Assembly: GCF_003205195.1 (NCBI RefSeq)
Contig: NZ_QJRY01000003.1
Location: 248,001 to 312,000 of the forward strand
Direction: 5' to 3'
From: Peteryoungia wuzhouensis
GTDB taxonomy: Bacteria > Pseudomonadota > Alphaproteobacteria > Rhizobiales > Rhizobiaceae
DNA length: 64,000 bases
Shown here: positions 1 to 8,889 of the stretch, in pieces
Layout: each line of letters opens with the position of its first letter
How positions within the stretch are numbered: the stretch's first letter is position 1
Program-made: the position numbers and the translations under genes
Notes under the pieces: generated by a model
Database searches by the model: none
Seen by the model: the letters and a program-made list of their open reading frames with translations, nothing else
Told to the model about the DNA's origin: nothing

Positions 1-2842
1 GAGCCTTCTTTTGCAGCGCTTCCGGCCAGCCACCCGGGGGCTGACCGAGGTCGCCCTTCAGCATCGACACGACGGAATCCGGGAAGGCGATGTCCTTGGC
101 CGGGTTCTCGACATCGGCCACGGACAAGTCCTGACTCACCATCATCAGCGCCATGTCGCCAACAACCTTCGACGACGGCGTGACCTTGACGATATCGCCG
201 AACATCTGGTTGGCATCGGCATAGGCCTGCGCCACCTCGTGCCAGCGGGTCTCCAGACCCAGCGAGCGCGCCTGCTCCTTGAGGTTGGTAAACTGGCCAC
301 CCGGCATTTCATGCAGGTAGACTTCGGACGCTGGACCCTTCAGATCGCTTTCGAAGGCGGCATACTGGGTGCGCACAGCTTCCCAGTAGAACGACAGGCG
401 ACGGATCCAATGCGGGTCGAGACCCGGATCACGCTCGGAACCGCGCAGCGCTTCCACGATCGAACCGAGGCAGGGCTGCGAGGTGTTGCCGGAGAAGGCG
501 TCCATGGCGGCATCGACGGCATCGACGCCGGCATCAACAGCCGCAAGCACCGTCGCAGCCGCAATGCCCGACGTGTCATGCGTGTGGAAATGGATCGGCA
601 GGCTGGTCGCCTCGCGAAGCGCCTTAAACAGCACCTTGGCGGCCGCCGGCTTCAGCAGGCCTGCCATATCCTTGACGGCGATGATATGCGCGCCGGCCTT
701 CTCCAGGTCGGCAGCCAGTGCAGTGTAGTATTTCAGGTCATACTTCGGACGAGCCGAATTGAGCAGGTCGCCGGTGTAGCAGATCGCCGCCTCGCAGAGC
801 TTGTTCTCTTCGGCCACGGCATCCATCGACACGCGCATGTTGTCGACCCAGTTCAGGCAGTCGAAGACACGGAAGAGGTCGATGCCGCCCTTCGCCGCCT
901 GGCGAACAAAGTACTTCACGACGTTGTCGGGATAGTTCTTGTAGCCGACGCCGTTCGCACCACGCAGCAGCATCTGGAGAAGCAGGTTCGGCGCGCTTTC
1001 ACGTACCAGAGCCAGGCGTTCCCACGGATCTTCCGTCAGGAAGCGCATGGACACGTCGAAGGTCGCACCGCCCCAGCATTCCAGGGACAACAGTTCCGGC
1101 AGTGCACGGGCATAGGTGCCAGCGATCTGCGCGATGTCGTGGGTGCGCATGCGGGTTGCCAGCAGCGACTGATGCCCGTCGCGCATCGTCGTGTCGGTCA
1201 TCAGCACGCGCGTCTGGCTGCGCATCCATTCACCGAATTTCTTCGGACCGAGCTCATCGAGCAACTGCTTGGTGCCCGACGGGATCTGCTTGTCGATGAA
1301 GGGAATGACGGGTCTTGCCGCATCTTCCGGCGGCTTCGGGCGTCCCTTCACTTCCGGGTGACCATTGACGGTCACATCGGCAAGATAGGTCAAAAGTTTC
1401 GTGGCACGGTCCTGACGCTTGACCTGCTGGAAAAGCTCCGGCGTCGTATCGATGAAGCGCGTCGTGTAGGAATTGTCCCGGAAGCTCGGGTGACCGATGA
1501 TCGCCTCGAGGAAGGTCAGGTTGGTCGCGACGCCGCGGATACGGAACTCGCGCAATGCGCGGTCCATACGGCTGATCGCCTCCTGCGGGGTGCTGCCGGA
1601 GGCTGTGACCTTGACCAGAAGCGGATCGTAATAGCGCGTGATGATCGCGCCGGAATAGGCGGTGCCGCCGTCGAGACGGATGCCGAAGCCAGCAGCGGAG
1701 CGATAGGCTGTGATGCGACCATAGTCCGGAATGAAGTTCTGCTCGGGGTCTTCCGTCGTGATGCGGCACTGCAAGGCATGGCCGTTCAGCCGGATATCCG
1801 ATTGCTGTGGAACGCCGGATTCCGGCGTGCCGATCGCAAAGCCATCCAGAATATGGATCTGCGCCTTGACGATATCGATGCCCGTCACGACTTCGGTGAC
1901 GGTATGCTCGACCTGGATGCGCGGATTGACCTCGATGAAGTAGAATTTGCCGGTATCGGCATCCATCAGATATTCGACCGTGCCGGCACCGACATAGTTG
2001 GTCGCCTTGGCGATCCTCAGCGAATAGTCCGCCAGTTCCTGGCGTTGCACGTCCGACAGATAGGGTGCTGGCGCACGCTCAACCACCTTCTGGTTTCGCC
2101 GCTGGATAGAGCAATCACGCTCGAACAGGTGAACGGCGTTCCCGTGGGTATCGCCGAGGATCTGGCTTTCGACATGTCGCGCGCGCTCGACGAGCTTCTC
2201 AAGATAGACTTCGTCCTTGCCAAAGGCAGCCTTTGCCTCGCGCTTGGCCTCCGTCACCTCGCGCAGCAGGTCCTTCGGGTCGCGAATGGCGCGCATGCCG
2301 CGCCCGCCGCCGCCCCAGGAGGCCTTGAGCATAACCGGGTAGCCGATCTCTTCGGCAAGGCGATGGATCTCGGCCTCGTCGTCCGGCAGCGGATTGGTCG
2401 CAGGAACAACGGGAACGCCGACGGAAATGGCCAGATTGCGGGCGGCAACCTTATTGCCAAGCTGGCGCATGGTTTCGGCTCGAGGTCCGATGAAAATGAT
2501 ACCTGCATCGTTGCAGGCCTCTACAAATTCGGGACTTTCAGAAAGAAGGCCATAACCCGGGTGGATGGCATCAGCCCCGGAAAGTTTCGCAACCCGGATG
2601 ATTTCCTCGATCGACAGATAGCTTTCGATCGGTCCGAGATCCCGTGCCAGATGCGGACCGCGCCCGACCTGATAACTTTCGTCCGCCTTGAACCGATGCA
2701 GCGCGAGTTTGTCTTCCTCGGCCCAGATGGCAACCGTTTTCAGGCCCAGCTCATTGGCCGCACGAAAGACACGGATGGCGATTTCCGAACGGTTGGCGAC
2801 AAGGATCTTGGATATTGGCAATTCGATCTCCCCAAACGACAT
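1..2842 (-). CDS. pyc: Pyruvate carboxylase, 3' end cut by window edge
   Basis: ATP- and biotin-dependent carboxylation of pyruvate to oxaloacetate, the main anaplerotic step in rhizobia. Reading leftward from ATG 2842, the protein starts MSFGEIELPISKILVANRSE, then shows the biotin-carboxylase ATP-grasp region with a glycine-rich loop (SWGGGGRGMR type) and the carboxyltransferase region (LLTDTTMRDGHQS type). About 947 of the usual ~1150 residues are present; the biotinyl domain lies beyond the left edge. Homologues often begin near the internal MPISKILVANR-like position, so the first seven residues are less certain. No second subunit gene is seen, as expected for a single-chain enzyme. Confidence 0.96.
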   Translation of the reverse strand, partial: MSFGEIELPISKILVANRSEIAIRVFRAANELGLKTVAIWAEEDKLALHRFKADESYQVGRGPHLARDLGPIESYLSIEEIIRVAKLSGADAIHPGYGLLSESPEFVEACNDAGIIFIGPRAETMRQLGNKVAARNLAISVGVPVVPATNPLPDDEAEIHRLAEEIGYPVMLKASWGGGGRGMRAIRDPKDLLREVTEAKREAKAAFGKDEVYLEKLVERARHVESQILGDTHGNAVHLFERDCSIQRRNQKVVERAPAPYLSDVQRQELADYSLRIAKATNYVGAGTVEYLMDADTGKFYFIEVNPRIQVEHTVTEVVTGIDIVKAQIHILDGFAIGTPESGVPQQSDIRLNGHALQCRITTEDPEQNFIPDYGRITAYRSAAGFGIRLDGGTAYSGAIITRYYDPLLVKVTASGSTPQEAISRMDRALREFRIRGVATNLTFLEAIIGHPSFRDNSYTTRFIDTTPELFQQVKRQDRATKLLTYLADVTVNGHPEVKGRPKPPEDAARPVIPFIDKQIPSGTKQLLDELGPKKFGEWMRSQTRVLMTDTTMRDGHQSLLATRMRTHDIAQIAGTYARALPELLSLECWGGATFDVSMRFLTEDPWERLALVRESAPNLLLQMLLRGANGVGYKNYPDNVVKYFVRQAAKGGIDLFRVFDCLNWVDNMRVSMDAVAEENKLCEAAICYTGDLLNSARPKYDLKYYTALAADLEKAGAHIIAVKDMAGLLKPAAAKVLFKALREATSLPIHFHTHDTSGIAAATVLAAVDAGVDAVDAAMDAFSGNTSQPCLGSIVEALRGSERDPGLDPHWIRRLSFYWEAVRTQYAAFESDLKGPASEVYLHEMPGGQFTNLKEQARSLGLETRWHEVAQAYADANQMFGDIVKVTPSSKVVGDMALMMVSQDLSVADVENPAKDIAFPDSVVSMLKGDLGQPPGGWPEALQKKA

Positions 2843-2871
2843 GCCAGGGCATTGTGCACCTGCGAACAAAA

Positions 2872-2900
2872 GTCATAGCGCGTTGTTTTAGGAAGTTCAA
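2872..2900 (-). promoter_or_regulatory. Candidate sigma-70-type promoter of pyc
   Basis: On the minus strand TTGAAC (2900-2895) and TATGAC (2877-2872) are separated by 17 bp, about 30 bp before the pyc start. The match to the housekeeping consensus is good, but it is based on inspection only. Confidence 0.45.
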
Positions 2901-2936
2901 TTTCCCTTGATCGAAGCCAATAAAAATCCCGAATCG

Positions 2937-3674
2937 TCAGGTCACAAGCCCAAGTCTGAAGGACAGGGCAACCACGTGCTGACGATTTTTGGCGTTCAAC
3001 TTGTCCTGAATGCCGTTCATGTACCAGTCGACAGTGTGGTTTGAGATCTTCAGAATTCGGCTGATCTCGTTTGATGTCAAACCATCAGCAAGATAGTTCA
3101 GAACTTCCATCTCCCGACGTGTCATCCGCGTATCGACAGGCTTGGTGATTTCCGCCAGGTCACCATGCTTGTACTCAAGCAGACGCCAGAAAGCCTTTTT
3201 GGCAACCGCGTCGAAAAGGCTGATCTCGATCGGCGACAGATCGATCGGCTTGCCGCCAACGGTCATGTTGCCCATCAATCCGCCACGCCCATGGACGGGG
3301 AAAATATAGCCGTCCGTCAGGCCGTAACGCACGCTATCGGACAGCATGCGCTCCATGCGCTTGCGATGAGGGTCAGAACGAAACGCATGCAAAGCATCGC
3401 GCCAGCGAAAGCCACCTCTCGCCTGACCAAGATAACGAATGGTGGGGTCGATCAACACATATTTCTTGGCAATATAGAGTTGCGGCCAGCCATCGGGCCA
3501 ATGACCTGCCAGCACCAATTGCATGGGGTTTTCATCCGGTTTGGGCTGGCGAACAATTCCGTAGTATTCGAAGCCATACGAACGGACGAGCTTTTCGAGT
3601 TCCGCCACGATATCGGAAGCAGAACGGCATTCGTCGATGACGACCAAAAAATGCAGCAACTGGTTTATATTCAC
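2937..3674 (-). CDS. LuxR-type regulator with autoinducer-binding domain (solo)
   Basis: Transcription factor with an N-terminal autoinducer-binding domain (about residues 20-160) and a C-terminal LuxR helix-turn-helix (about 180-240; TRREMEVLNYLADGLTSNEI). Residues that usually line the acyl-homoserine-lactone pocket are present: W63, Y67, D76, P77 and W91. I chose GTG 3674, giving 245 residues, because it follows a G-rich stretch and fits the family length. The frame stays open to an ATG at 3860, but that extension is hydrophobic and atypical. No LuxI-type synthase is in the window, so it would be a solo receptor. It lies between pyc and ndvA; its targets cannot be read from sequence. Confidence 0.85.
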   Translation of the reverse strand: MNINQLLHFLVVIDECRSASDIVAELEKLVRSYGFEYYGIVRQPKPDENPMQLVLAGHWPDGWPQLYIAKKYVLIDPTIRYLGQARGGFRWRDALHAFRSDPHRKRMERMLSDSVRYGLTDGYIFPVHGRGGLMGNMTVGGKPIDLSPIEISLFDAVAKKAFWRLLEYKHGDLAEITKPVDTRMTRREMEVLNYLADGLTSNEISRILKISNHTVDWYMNGIQDKLNAKNRQHVVALSFRLGLVT

Positions 3675-3962
3675 CAATCCCCCCCAAAAGATAAGCACTG
3701 AAATAACATTAAAAAGCCACGAGCGAACGCTTTGTCGAATGCCGGATGCAATATGAGCGCTCATTGTCAAAATGAGCCCGATGAAGTTTAAAACTGAGCG
3801 CTTGAATCTTGCAACCATTAGTGTGTCAAATTCCTGTTTGTCAGACAGTATCTTGCGCACGGCCTTCCTCGGCGTTAGGCAGTCGAGGCTTCGCTACCCG
3901 ATGCGGTAGCGACATGGTAAATCCCAGCATTGGCGCGTGCCGCGCCAGCCGGAGGTAATTGC

Positions 3963-5708
3963 GTGTCCCTGCTCCAGGTTTACTTCAAAGCATTGAAATA
4001 TCTCGCGACCTACAGGCTTCGCGTATCCCTGGTCGTGATCGCGAACATTGTGTTGGCCGCCGTCACCATCATTGAGCCGATCCTGTTCGGACGGATCATC
4101 GATGCGATCTCGGAGAAACGGGACGCAACTCAGATCCTGATCCTGTGGGGATGCTTCGGAGTCTTCAACACGGTCGCCTATGTTCTGGTCGCACGCCAGG
4201 CCGATCGCTTGGCGCATGGTCGTCGTGCGGACCTGCTGACGGCATCGTTCGCCAAGATCATTTCGATGCCACTGAGTTGGCACCACAAGCGCGGCACGTC
4301 GAATGCCCTCCATACGCTGCTTCGCGCCGGCGAGACCCTCTTCGGTCTCTGGCTGGAATTCATGCGCACACATCTGGCAACAGCCGTCGCCCTGACGCTG
4401 CTGCTACCAACCGCCTTCTCGATGGACATGCGCCTGACCTCGGTTCTGGTGGTCCTTGCCATCCTCTATGTCATCATCGGGCGCACAGTGATGGTGAAGA
4501 CGAAGGAGGGCCAGGCTTCGGTCGAGGGTCACTACCATACGGTCTTTTCCCATGTGAGCGATTCGATCAGCAATGTTTCAGTGCTGCACAGCTACAACCG
4601 GATCGAGGCCGAGACTCGAGCGTTGAAGGAATACACGACGAAGCTCCTGTCGGCCCAGTATCCGGTCCTCGACTGGTGGGCGCTGGCCGGCGCGCTCAAT
4701 CGCATTGCCTCGACGCTTTCGATGCTGGTTATCCTCGTGATCGGAACCCTGCTTGTTCAGCGCGGTGAACTGAAGGTGGGCGATATCATTGCCTTTACCG
4801 GCTTTGCCGGCCTGCTCATCGCCCGCCTCGACCAGATGATCACCTTCGTCAACCAGATCTTCGAGGCTCGTTCGAAGCTCGAAGACTTCTATCTTCTGGA
4901 AGATGCGGTCCAGGAGCGGGAAGAGCGCGCCGGCGCAACCGAACTCAAAAATGTGCGTGGCGATGTCGAATTCCGCGACGTGTGTTTCGATTTCGCGTCG
5001 ACCACGCAGGGTGTCCGGGACGTGTCCTTTGCCGTGAAGGCGGGGCAGACGGTGGCGATTGTCGGTCCGACGGGTGCCGGCAAGACCACGCTGATCAATC
5101 TGCTGCAGCGGGTTCACGAGCCGCAGTCCGGGCAGATTCTGGTAGACGGGCAGGACATTTCCAAAGTGACCCGCAAGTCGCTCCGCCATGCCATCGCAAC
5201 CGTTTTCCAGGACGCAGGCCTGCTGAACCGCTCGATCAAGGACAATATCCGCCTTGGCCGCGAAGACGCGACCGAAGAAGAGATCATTCAGGCAGCAGAG
5301 GCTGCTGCGGCAACAGACTTCATCGAAAGCCGCATGATCGGCTACGACACCCATGTCGGCGAACGCGGCAACCGCCTGTCGGGCGGAGAACGCCAGCGTA
5401 TCGCGATTGCCCGGGCGATCCTCAAGAACGCGCCGATCCTGGTGCTCGACGAAGCAACCAGCGCGCTCGACGTCGAGACCGAGGCACGCGTGAAGGAGGC
5501 GATCGACCGGCTGCGCAAGAACCGCACGACCTTCATCATCGCCCACCGGCTCTCGACGATCCGCGAGGCCGACCTCGTCGTCTTCCTCGACCACGGCAAG
5601 GTCATCGAAATGGGCAATTACGACCAGTTGAGCGCGCTCGGCGGCCGATTCAGCTCGCTGCTTCGGACCAGTGGCCTGCTCAAGGAAGAGCCAAGCCCAG
5701 CCATTTGA
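3963..5708 (+). CDS. ndvA: Cyclic beta-1,2-glucan ABC exporter NdvA/ChvA
   Basis: Half-size ABC exporter (581 residues) that moves cyclic beta-1,2-glucan from cytoplasm to periplasm, needed for osmoadaptation and for plant attachment or nodule invasion. An N-terminal six-helix membrane domain (about 1-310) is followed by an ATPase domain with Walker A GPTGAGKTT, signature LSGGERQR, Walker B ILVLDEATSALD and a switch histidine (IAHRLST). Start is GTG 3963, preceded by GGAGGT at 3951-3956. The start and the first 60 residues match the NdvA/ChvA pattern (SLLQVYFKALKYLATYRLRV). It converges on the photolyase gene with a 15-bp gap. Confidence 0.96.
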   Translation: MSLLQVYFKALKYLATYRLRVSLVVIANIVLAAVTIIEPILFGRIIDAISEKRDATQILILWGCFGVFNTVAYVLVARQADRLAHGRRADLLTASFAKIISMPLSWHHKRGTSNALHTLLRAGETLFGLWLEFMRTHLATAVALTLLLPTAFSMDMRLTSVLVVLAILYVIIGRTVMVKTKEGQASVEGHYHTVFSHVSDSISNVSVLHSYNRIEAETRALKEYTTKLLSAQYPVLDWWALAGALNRIASTLSMLVILVIGTLLVQRGELKVGDIIAFTGFAGLLIARLDQMITFVNQIFEARSKLEDFYLLEDAVQEREERAGATELKNVRGDVEFRDVCFDFASTTQGVRDVSFAVKAGQTVAIVGPTGAGKTTLINLLQRVHEPQSGQILVDGQDISKVTRKSLRHAIATVFQDAGLLNRSIKDNIRLGREDATEEEIIQAAEAAAATDFIESRMIGYDTHVGERGNRLSGGERQRIAIARAILKNAPILVLDEATSALDVETEARVKEAIDRLRKNRTTFIIAHRLSTIREADLVVFLDHGKVIEMGNYDQLSALGGRFSSLLRTSGLLKEEPSPAI

Positions 5709-5723
5709 GGTCGACTGGATCGC

Positions 5724-7262
5724 TCAGAGCGTATCGAGCGTCTCCAGCACTCGGACGGCATGTTTGCGGATCGCGTCCTGCTTGAACGGATCCATTCGGC
5801 GCCAAGTCGCATACATGTTGGAAAGGCGTGGATTGCGCCCCAGCTTTTCCGTGTTGCGATCGAGAAAATCCCAGTAGAGGGCGTTGAACGGGCAAGCCTT
5901 CGGCCCGGTCGTCAGCTTCGGATCGTAACGGCAACCGCCGCAGAAATTGCTCATCCGGTCGATATATTTGCCGCTTGCGGCATAGGGCTTGCTGGCCATG
6001 ACCCCGCCGTCACCATAGAGCGCCATGCCGAGCGTGTTCGGCAATTCGACCCATTCATAGGCATCGGAATAGACGGCGAGATACCAGTCGCAGACCGCGG
6101 CCGGATCGATCCCGGCCAGCATCGCGAAGTTACCTGTCACCATCAGCCGCTGGATGTGATGCGAATAGGCATGTTCGATGGTGTCGCCGATCGCACCCCG
6201 CATACAGGCCATCTCGGTCTTCGCCGTCCAGTACATCTGCGGCAGCGGGCGGGAGGCGGAGAGATGGTTCAGACCCGCATAATCAGGCATTTCCGTCCAG
6301 TAGATGCCACGCACATATTCGCGCCAGCCGAGGATCTGGCGAATGAAGCCTTCGACGGCATTGAGCGGCGCCCGCCCCTCGAACCAGGCGGCCTCCGCCC
6401 GGCGAATGACATCGATCGGCAGTAGCAATCCGGCGTTGATGTAGGACGAGATGAGCGAATGGTAGAGATAGGGCTCGCCCTTGACCATCGCGTCCTGGTA
6501 GTCGCCGAAGTTGGGCAAGATCTCGTCGATGAACTGCTGCAGCTCCATCTCCGCCTGATCAGCGGTCACGGCAAAATCGAAGCGGTCGAGCGAACCCATG
6601 TGGCCGGCAAAGCGCTCGTCGACGAGCGCCAGCACGGCTTTCGTGATCTGGTCCTTCTTATGGCTAATCCGCTTTGGCCCTTTCAGGCCTGCAGCCGGCG
6701 GCTTGCGGTTCTCGGCGTCGAAATTCCATTTGCCGCCGACCGGCTCCTCGCCCTCCAGCAGCACCCGGTGACGCCGGCGCATGTCGCGATAGAAGTATTC
6801 CATGCGCAGCTGCTTGCGGCCCTTGCGCCAGGTGCGGAAGTCTTCGATCGAACAGAGGAAGCGATCGTCTTCGCGGATCTCGACGGGCACCCCGAGAACA
6901 GTTTCCCAGCCCCGCATCTCCTCGGCCAGACGCCATTCCCCGCATTCCGTGGTGATGACTGCAGAGGCGCCACTCTCGGCAAGGGTGCGGGTCAGTTCGC
7001 CCTTGAGGCTCTGCGTATTCTGGGGATCATCCAGCCTGACATAGCGGACCTGGAACCCCTTCTCCCGCAACTCCTCAGCAAAGTGCCGCATGGCGGAAAA
7101 GAGAAAGGCGATCTTCTTCTTGTGATGCTTCACATAGGTCGCCTCGTCCATGACTTCCGCCATCAGCACCAGCGAGGTCTTCGGATCGGCATCGGCAAGC
7201 GCAGACAGCGAATGACTGAGCTGGTCGCCGAGAACGAGATGGATGCGCTGCGCCTTCACCAT
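5724..7262 (-). CDS. phrB: Iron-sulfur (6-4) photolyase, PhrB type
   Basis: FAD-dependent, light-driven repair of (6-4) pyrimidine photoproducts. The 512-residue protein belongs to the FeS bacterial cryptochrome/photolyase group. C353, C441, C444 and C457 (NFCGGCRYDP and KACPFN segments) match the four cysteines that hold the [4Fe-4S] cluster in the Agrobacterium enzyme, offset by three positions. The HAYSHHIQRLM region fits the active site. Its ATG overlaps the stop of the upstream SDR gene by 7 bp, which suggests translational coupling within a leftward operon of stress-type genes. Confidence 0.94.
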   Translation of the reverse strand: MVKAQRIHLVLGDQLSHSLSALADADPKTSLVLMAEVMDEATYVKHHKKKIAFLFSAMRHFAEELREKGFQVRYVRLDDPQNTQSLKGELTRTLAESGASAVITTECGEWRLAEEMRGWETVLGVPVEIREDDRFLCSIEDFRTWRKGRKQLRMEYFYRDMRRRHRVLLEGEEPVGGKWNFDAENRKPPAAGLKGPKRISHKKDQITKAVLALVDERFAGHMGSLDRFDFAVTADQAEMELQQFIDEILPNFGDYQDAMVKGEPYLYHSLISSYINAGLLLPIDVIRRAEAAWFEGRAPLNAVEGFIRQILGWREYVRGIYWTEMPDYAGLNHLSASRPLPQMYWTAKTEMACMRGAIGDTIEHAYSHHIQRLMVTGNFAMLAGIDPAAVCDWYLAVYSDAYEWVELPNTLGMALYGDGGVMASKPYAASGKYIDRMSNFCGGCRYDPKLTTGPKACPFNALYWDFLDRNTEKLGRNPRLSNMYATWRRMDPFKQDAIRKHAVRVLETLDTL

Positions 7263-7972
7263 TCGATCGGCTGGCCATCATAGGCAAAGAAGCCACCGGT
7301 CTGCGCCGGCTCAAGTCCATCAAGCACCGAGAGCATCATGGCGACGCTCTCAGTCGGCTGGATCTTGTCATGCGTCTTCGAGAAGCCGCCGGAAAAGCCG
7401 GTATCGACGGAACCGGGATGCAGCGCCACCACCACGCTCTTCGGTCTGAGACGGGCAATTTCAATCGCCGAGGTGCGCGTGATCTGGTTGAGAGCCGATT
7501 TCGCCGAGCGATAGGAGATCCAGCCGCCAAGCTTGTTGTCGCCGATCGAACCGACCCGCGCCGACAGCGTGGCAAACACGCTCTTGCCCTCGTTGGAAAG
7601 AAGAGGCGCGAAGTGCTTCAGCGCCAACGCCGGGCCGATCGCATTCAGCGCAAACTGCGCCGCCATCACATCGGCCTGGATCGCCTTGATCGTCTTTTCC
7701 GGGCCATTGCCATTGATGACAAGCGCACCCGTCGCACAGACAATGAGATCGAATTTGTAGCCTGCTTCCGAGAACCGGGCAGCCGCAGCGCCGACAGAGG
7801 CATCATCCGTGATGTCGAAACCGTCGCGGCTGCGGGAGAGTTCGACCACGCTACCGCAGGCAGGATCAGCCTTGATGGCAGCGGCAAAGGCGCCGCCGAT
7901 ACCACCGCTCGCCCCGAGCACAAGCGCGCCGTAACCGGGATTAAGGGACGTCATTCCGGAAAAGTCGGACAT
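7256..7972 (-). CDS. Short-chain dehydrogenase/reductase
   Basis: A 238-residue NAD(P)-dependent oxidoreductase of the C-factor/SDR type. The N-terminal nucleotide-binding motif is GASGGIGGAFA; the catalytic pair is Y-x3-K (SYRSAKSAL), and LHPGSVDTGFSG is the usual post-catalytic loop. I chose ATG 7972 because AGGAGATCC lies just upstream; an in-frame ATG 60 bp earlier lacks this. Substrate unknown. The neighbouring photolyase and close gene spacing suggest co-expression. Confidence 0.88.
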   Translation of the reverse strand: MSDFSGMTSLNPGYGALVLGASGGIGGAFAAAIKADPACGSVVELSRSRDGFDITDDASVGAAAARFSEAGYKFDLIVCATGALVINGNGPEKTIKAIQADVMAAQFALNAIGPALALKHFAPLLSNEGKSVFATLSARVGSIGDNKLGGWISYRSAKSALNQITRTSAIEIARLRPKSVVVALHPGSVDTGFSGGFSKTHDKIQPTESVAMMLSVLDGLEPAQTGGFFAYDGQPIEW

Positions 7973-8040
7973 CTGGATCTCCTGCAGGTCTGTGCTACCC
8001 ATTACGGCAGCCAGCCAACCCGGATCAGGCACAGATTGTC

Positions 8041-8847
8041 TCAGAGGCGCTCGATGGTGCCTTCGAAGGCGGGCATCTGACCCGGATCGATGTCCATCAA
8101 CCGGCAGGCAAGGCCGGCAATCTGGATCTGCTGCGACAGGGCTGCTTTCTCGATCCGGAAGCCCACCGTGTAGAAGGGCACTTCCGTTTCCTCCGGTGTC
8201 GGCCCTGCATGATTGCCGTCATCGCCCATGCCGTGATCTGCCGTGACTATGACGCTGTAACCGGCCTCGACCCAATCAGGCACATGCGGCGCCAGCAGAT
8301 CGCCCTGCATGCGGGCCGCGTTCCGATAGCCGATGCTGTCGCCCCCATGCTTGTGGCCGGCATCATCGACATTCATCGGGTGCAGCAGGAGAAAATCGGG
8401 CGCCTTGGATCTGACAAGCCATTCGGCATCGGCGAAGAGGTGGCTGTCGGGATAGGCATCGTCCCAGTAGAAAACGCCATGGGTGATATCGCCTGTGCCA
8501 TCGACGAGAATGCGGTCGCGATACCGGTCGAACGGGCAGGACACATAGAGCTCCGACACCCAGTGATAGGCGGCGGCTGCCGTCACGCCGCCCCGCGCAC
8601 GAACCCGCGAGAAGAGATTGTCCCCCACCGAGCGGCGCACCACGCCATTGCTCACCACACCATGGTCCACGGGTTTGCGCCCGGTCAGCAGGGTCTCGTA
8701 GATCGGCCGCGACATGGCCGGCAGTTCGCAGGTCAGCTTGCGCACATCGGCCCGGCCCGCAGCAACTAAGCCTTCCATATAGCCGAGACAGGAGCGGGCT
8801 ACGTCGTAGCGCAGCCCGTCGAGAACGATGAGGATCACTTTGTTCAT
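8041..8847 (-). CDS. Alkaline phosphatase superfamily hydrolase
   Basis: A 268-residue protein of the type I phosphodiesterase/nucleotide pyrophosphatase family. The start MNKVILIVLDGLRYD carries the first metal-binding Asp. A candidate nucleophile Ser/Thr lies in AMSRPIYETLLTG; later metal ligands are DDAGHKHG and the strong TADHGMGDDGNHAG motif. No signal peptide is visible, so it is probably cytoplasmic. It lies between two SDR genes on the same strand (42 and 68 bp gaps). Substrate unknown. Start at ATG 8847 is preferred over ATG 8856 because the conserved MNKVILIVLDG start follows it directly. Confidence 0.85.
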   Translation of the reverse strand: MNKVILIVLDGLRYDVARSCLGYMEGLVAAGRADVRKLTCELPAMSRPIYETLLTGRKPVDHGVVSNGVVRRSVGDNLFSRVRARGGVTAAAAYHWVSELYVSCPFDRYRDRILVDGTGDITHGVFYWDDAYPDSHLFADAEWLVRSKAPDFLLLHPMNVDDAGHKHGGDSIGYRNAARMQGDLLAPHVPDWVEAGYSVIVTADHGMGDDGNHAGPTPEETEVPFYTVGFRIEKAALSQQIQIAGLACRLMDIDPGQMPAFEGTIERL

Positions 8848-8889
8848 GGCGCGCAACTTGCCATGCTGCGCGCCAAAGGCAAGGCCGAC

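Noticed and set aside
11-2878. 955-codon open frame on the plus strand at the left edge
   Set aside because: It lies antisense to pyc, whose minus-strand translation is clearly recognisable. The plus frame has no family similarity and reflects GC-rich codon bias.
3675-3860. N-terminal extension of the LuxR protein to ATG 3860
   Set aside because: It adds a hydrophobic segment not found in the family and makes the protein ~60 residues too long; GTG 3674 fits better.
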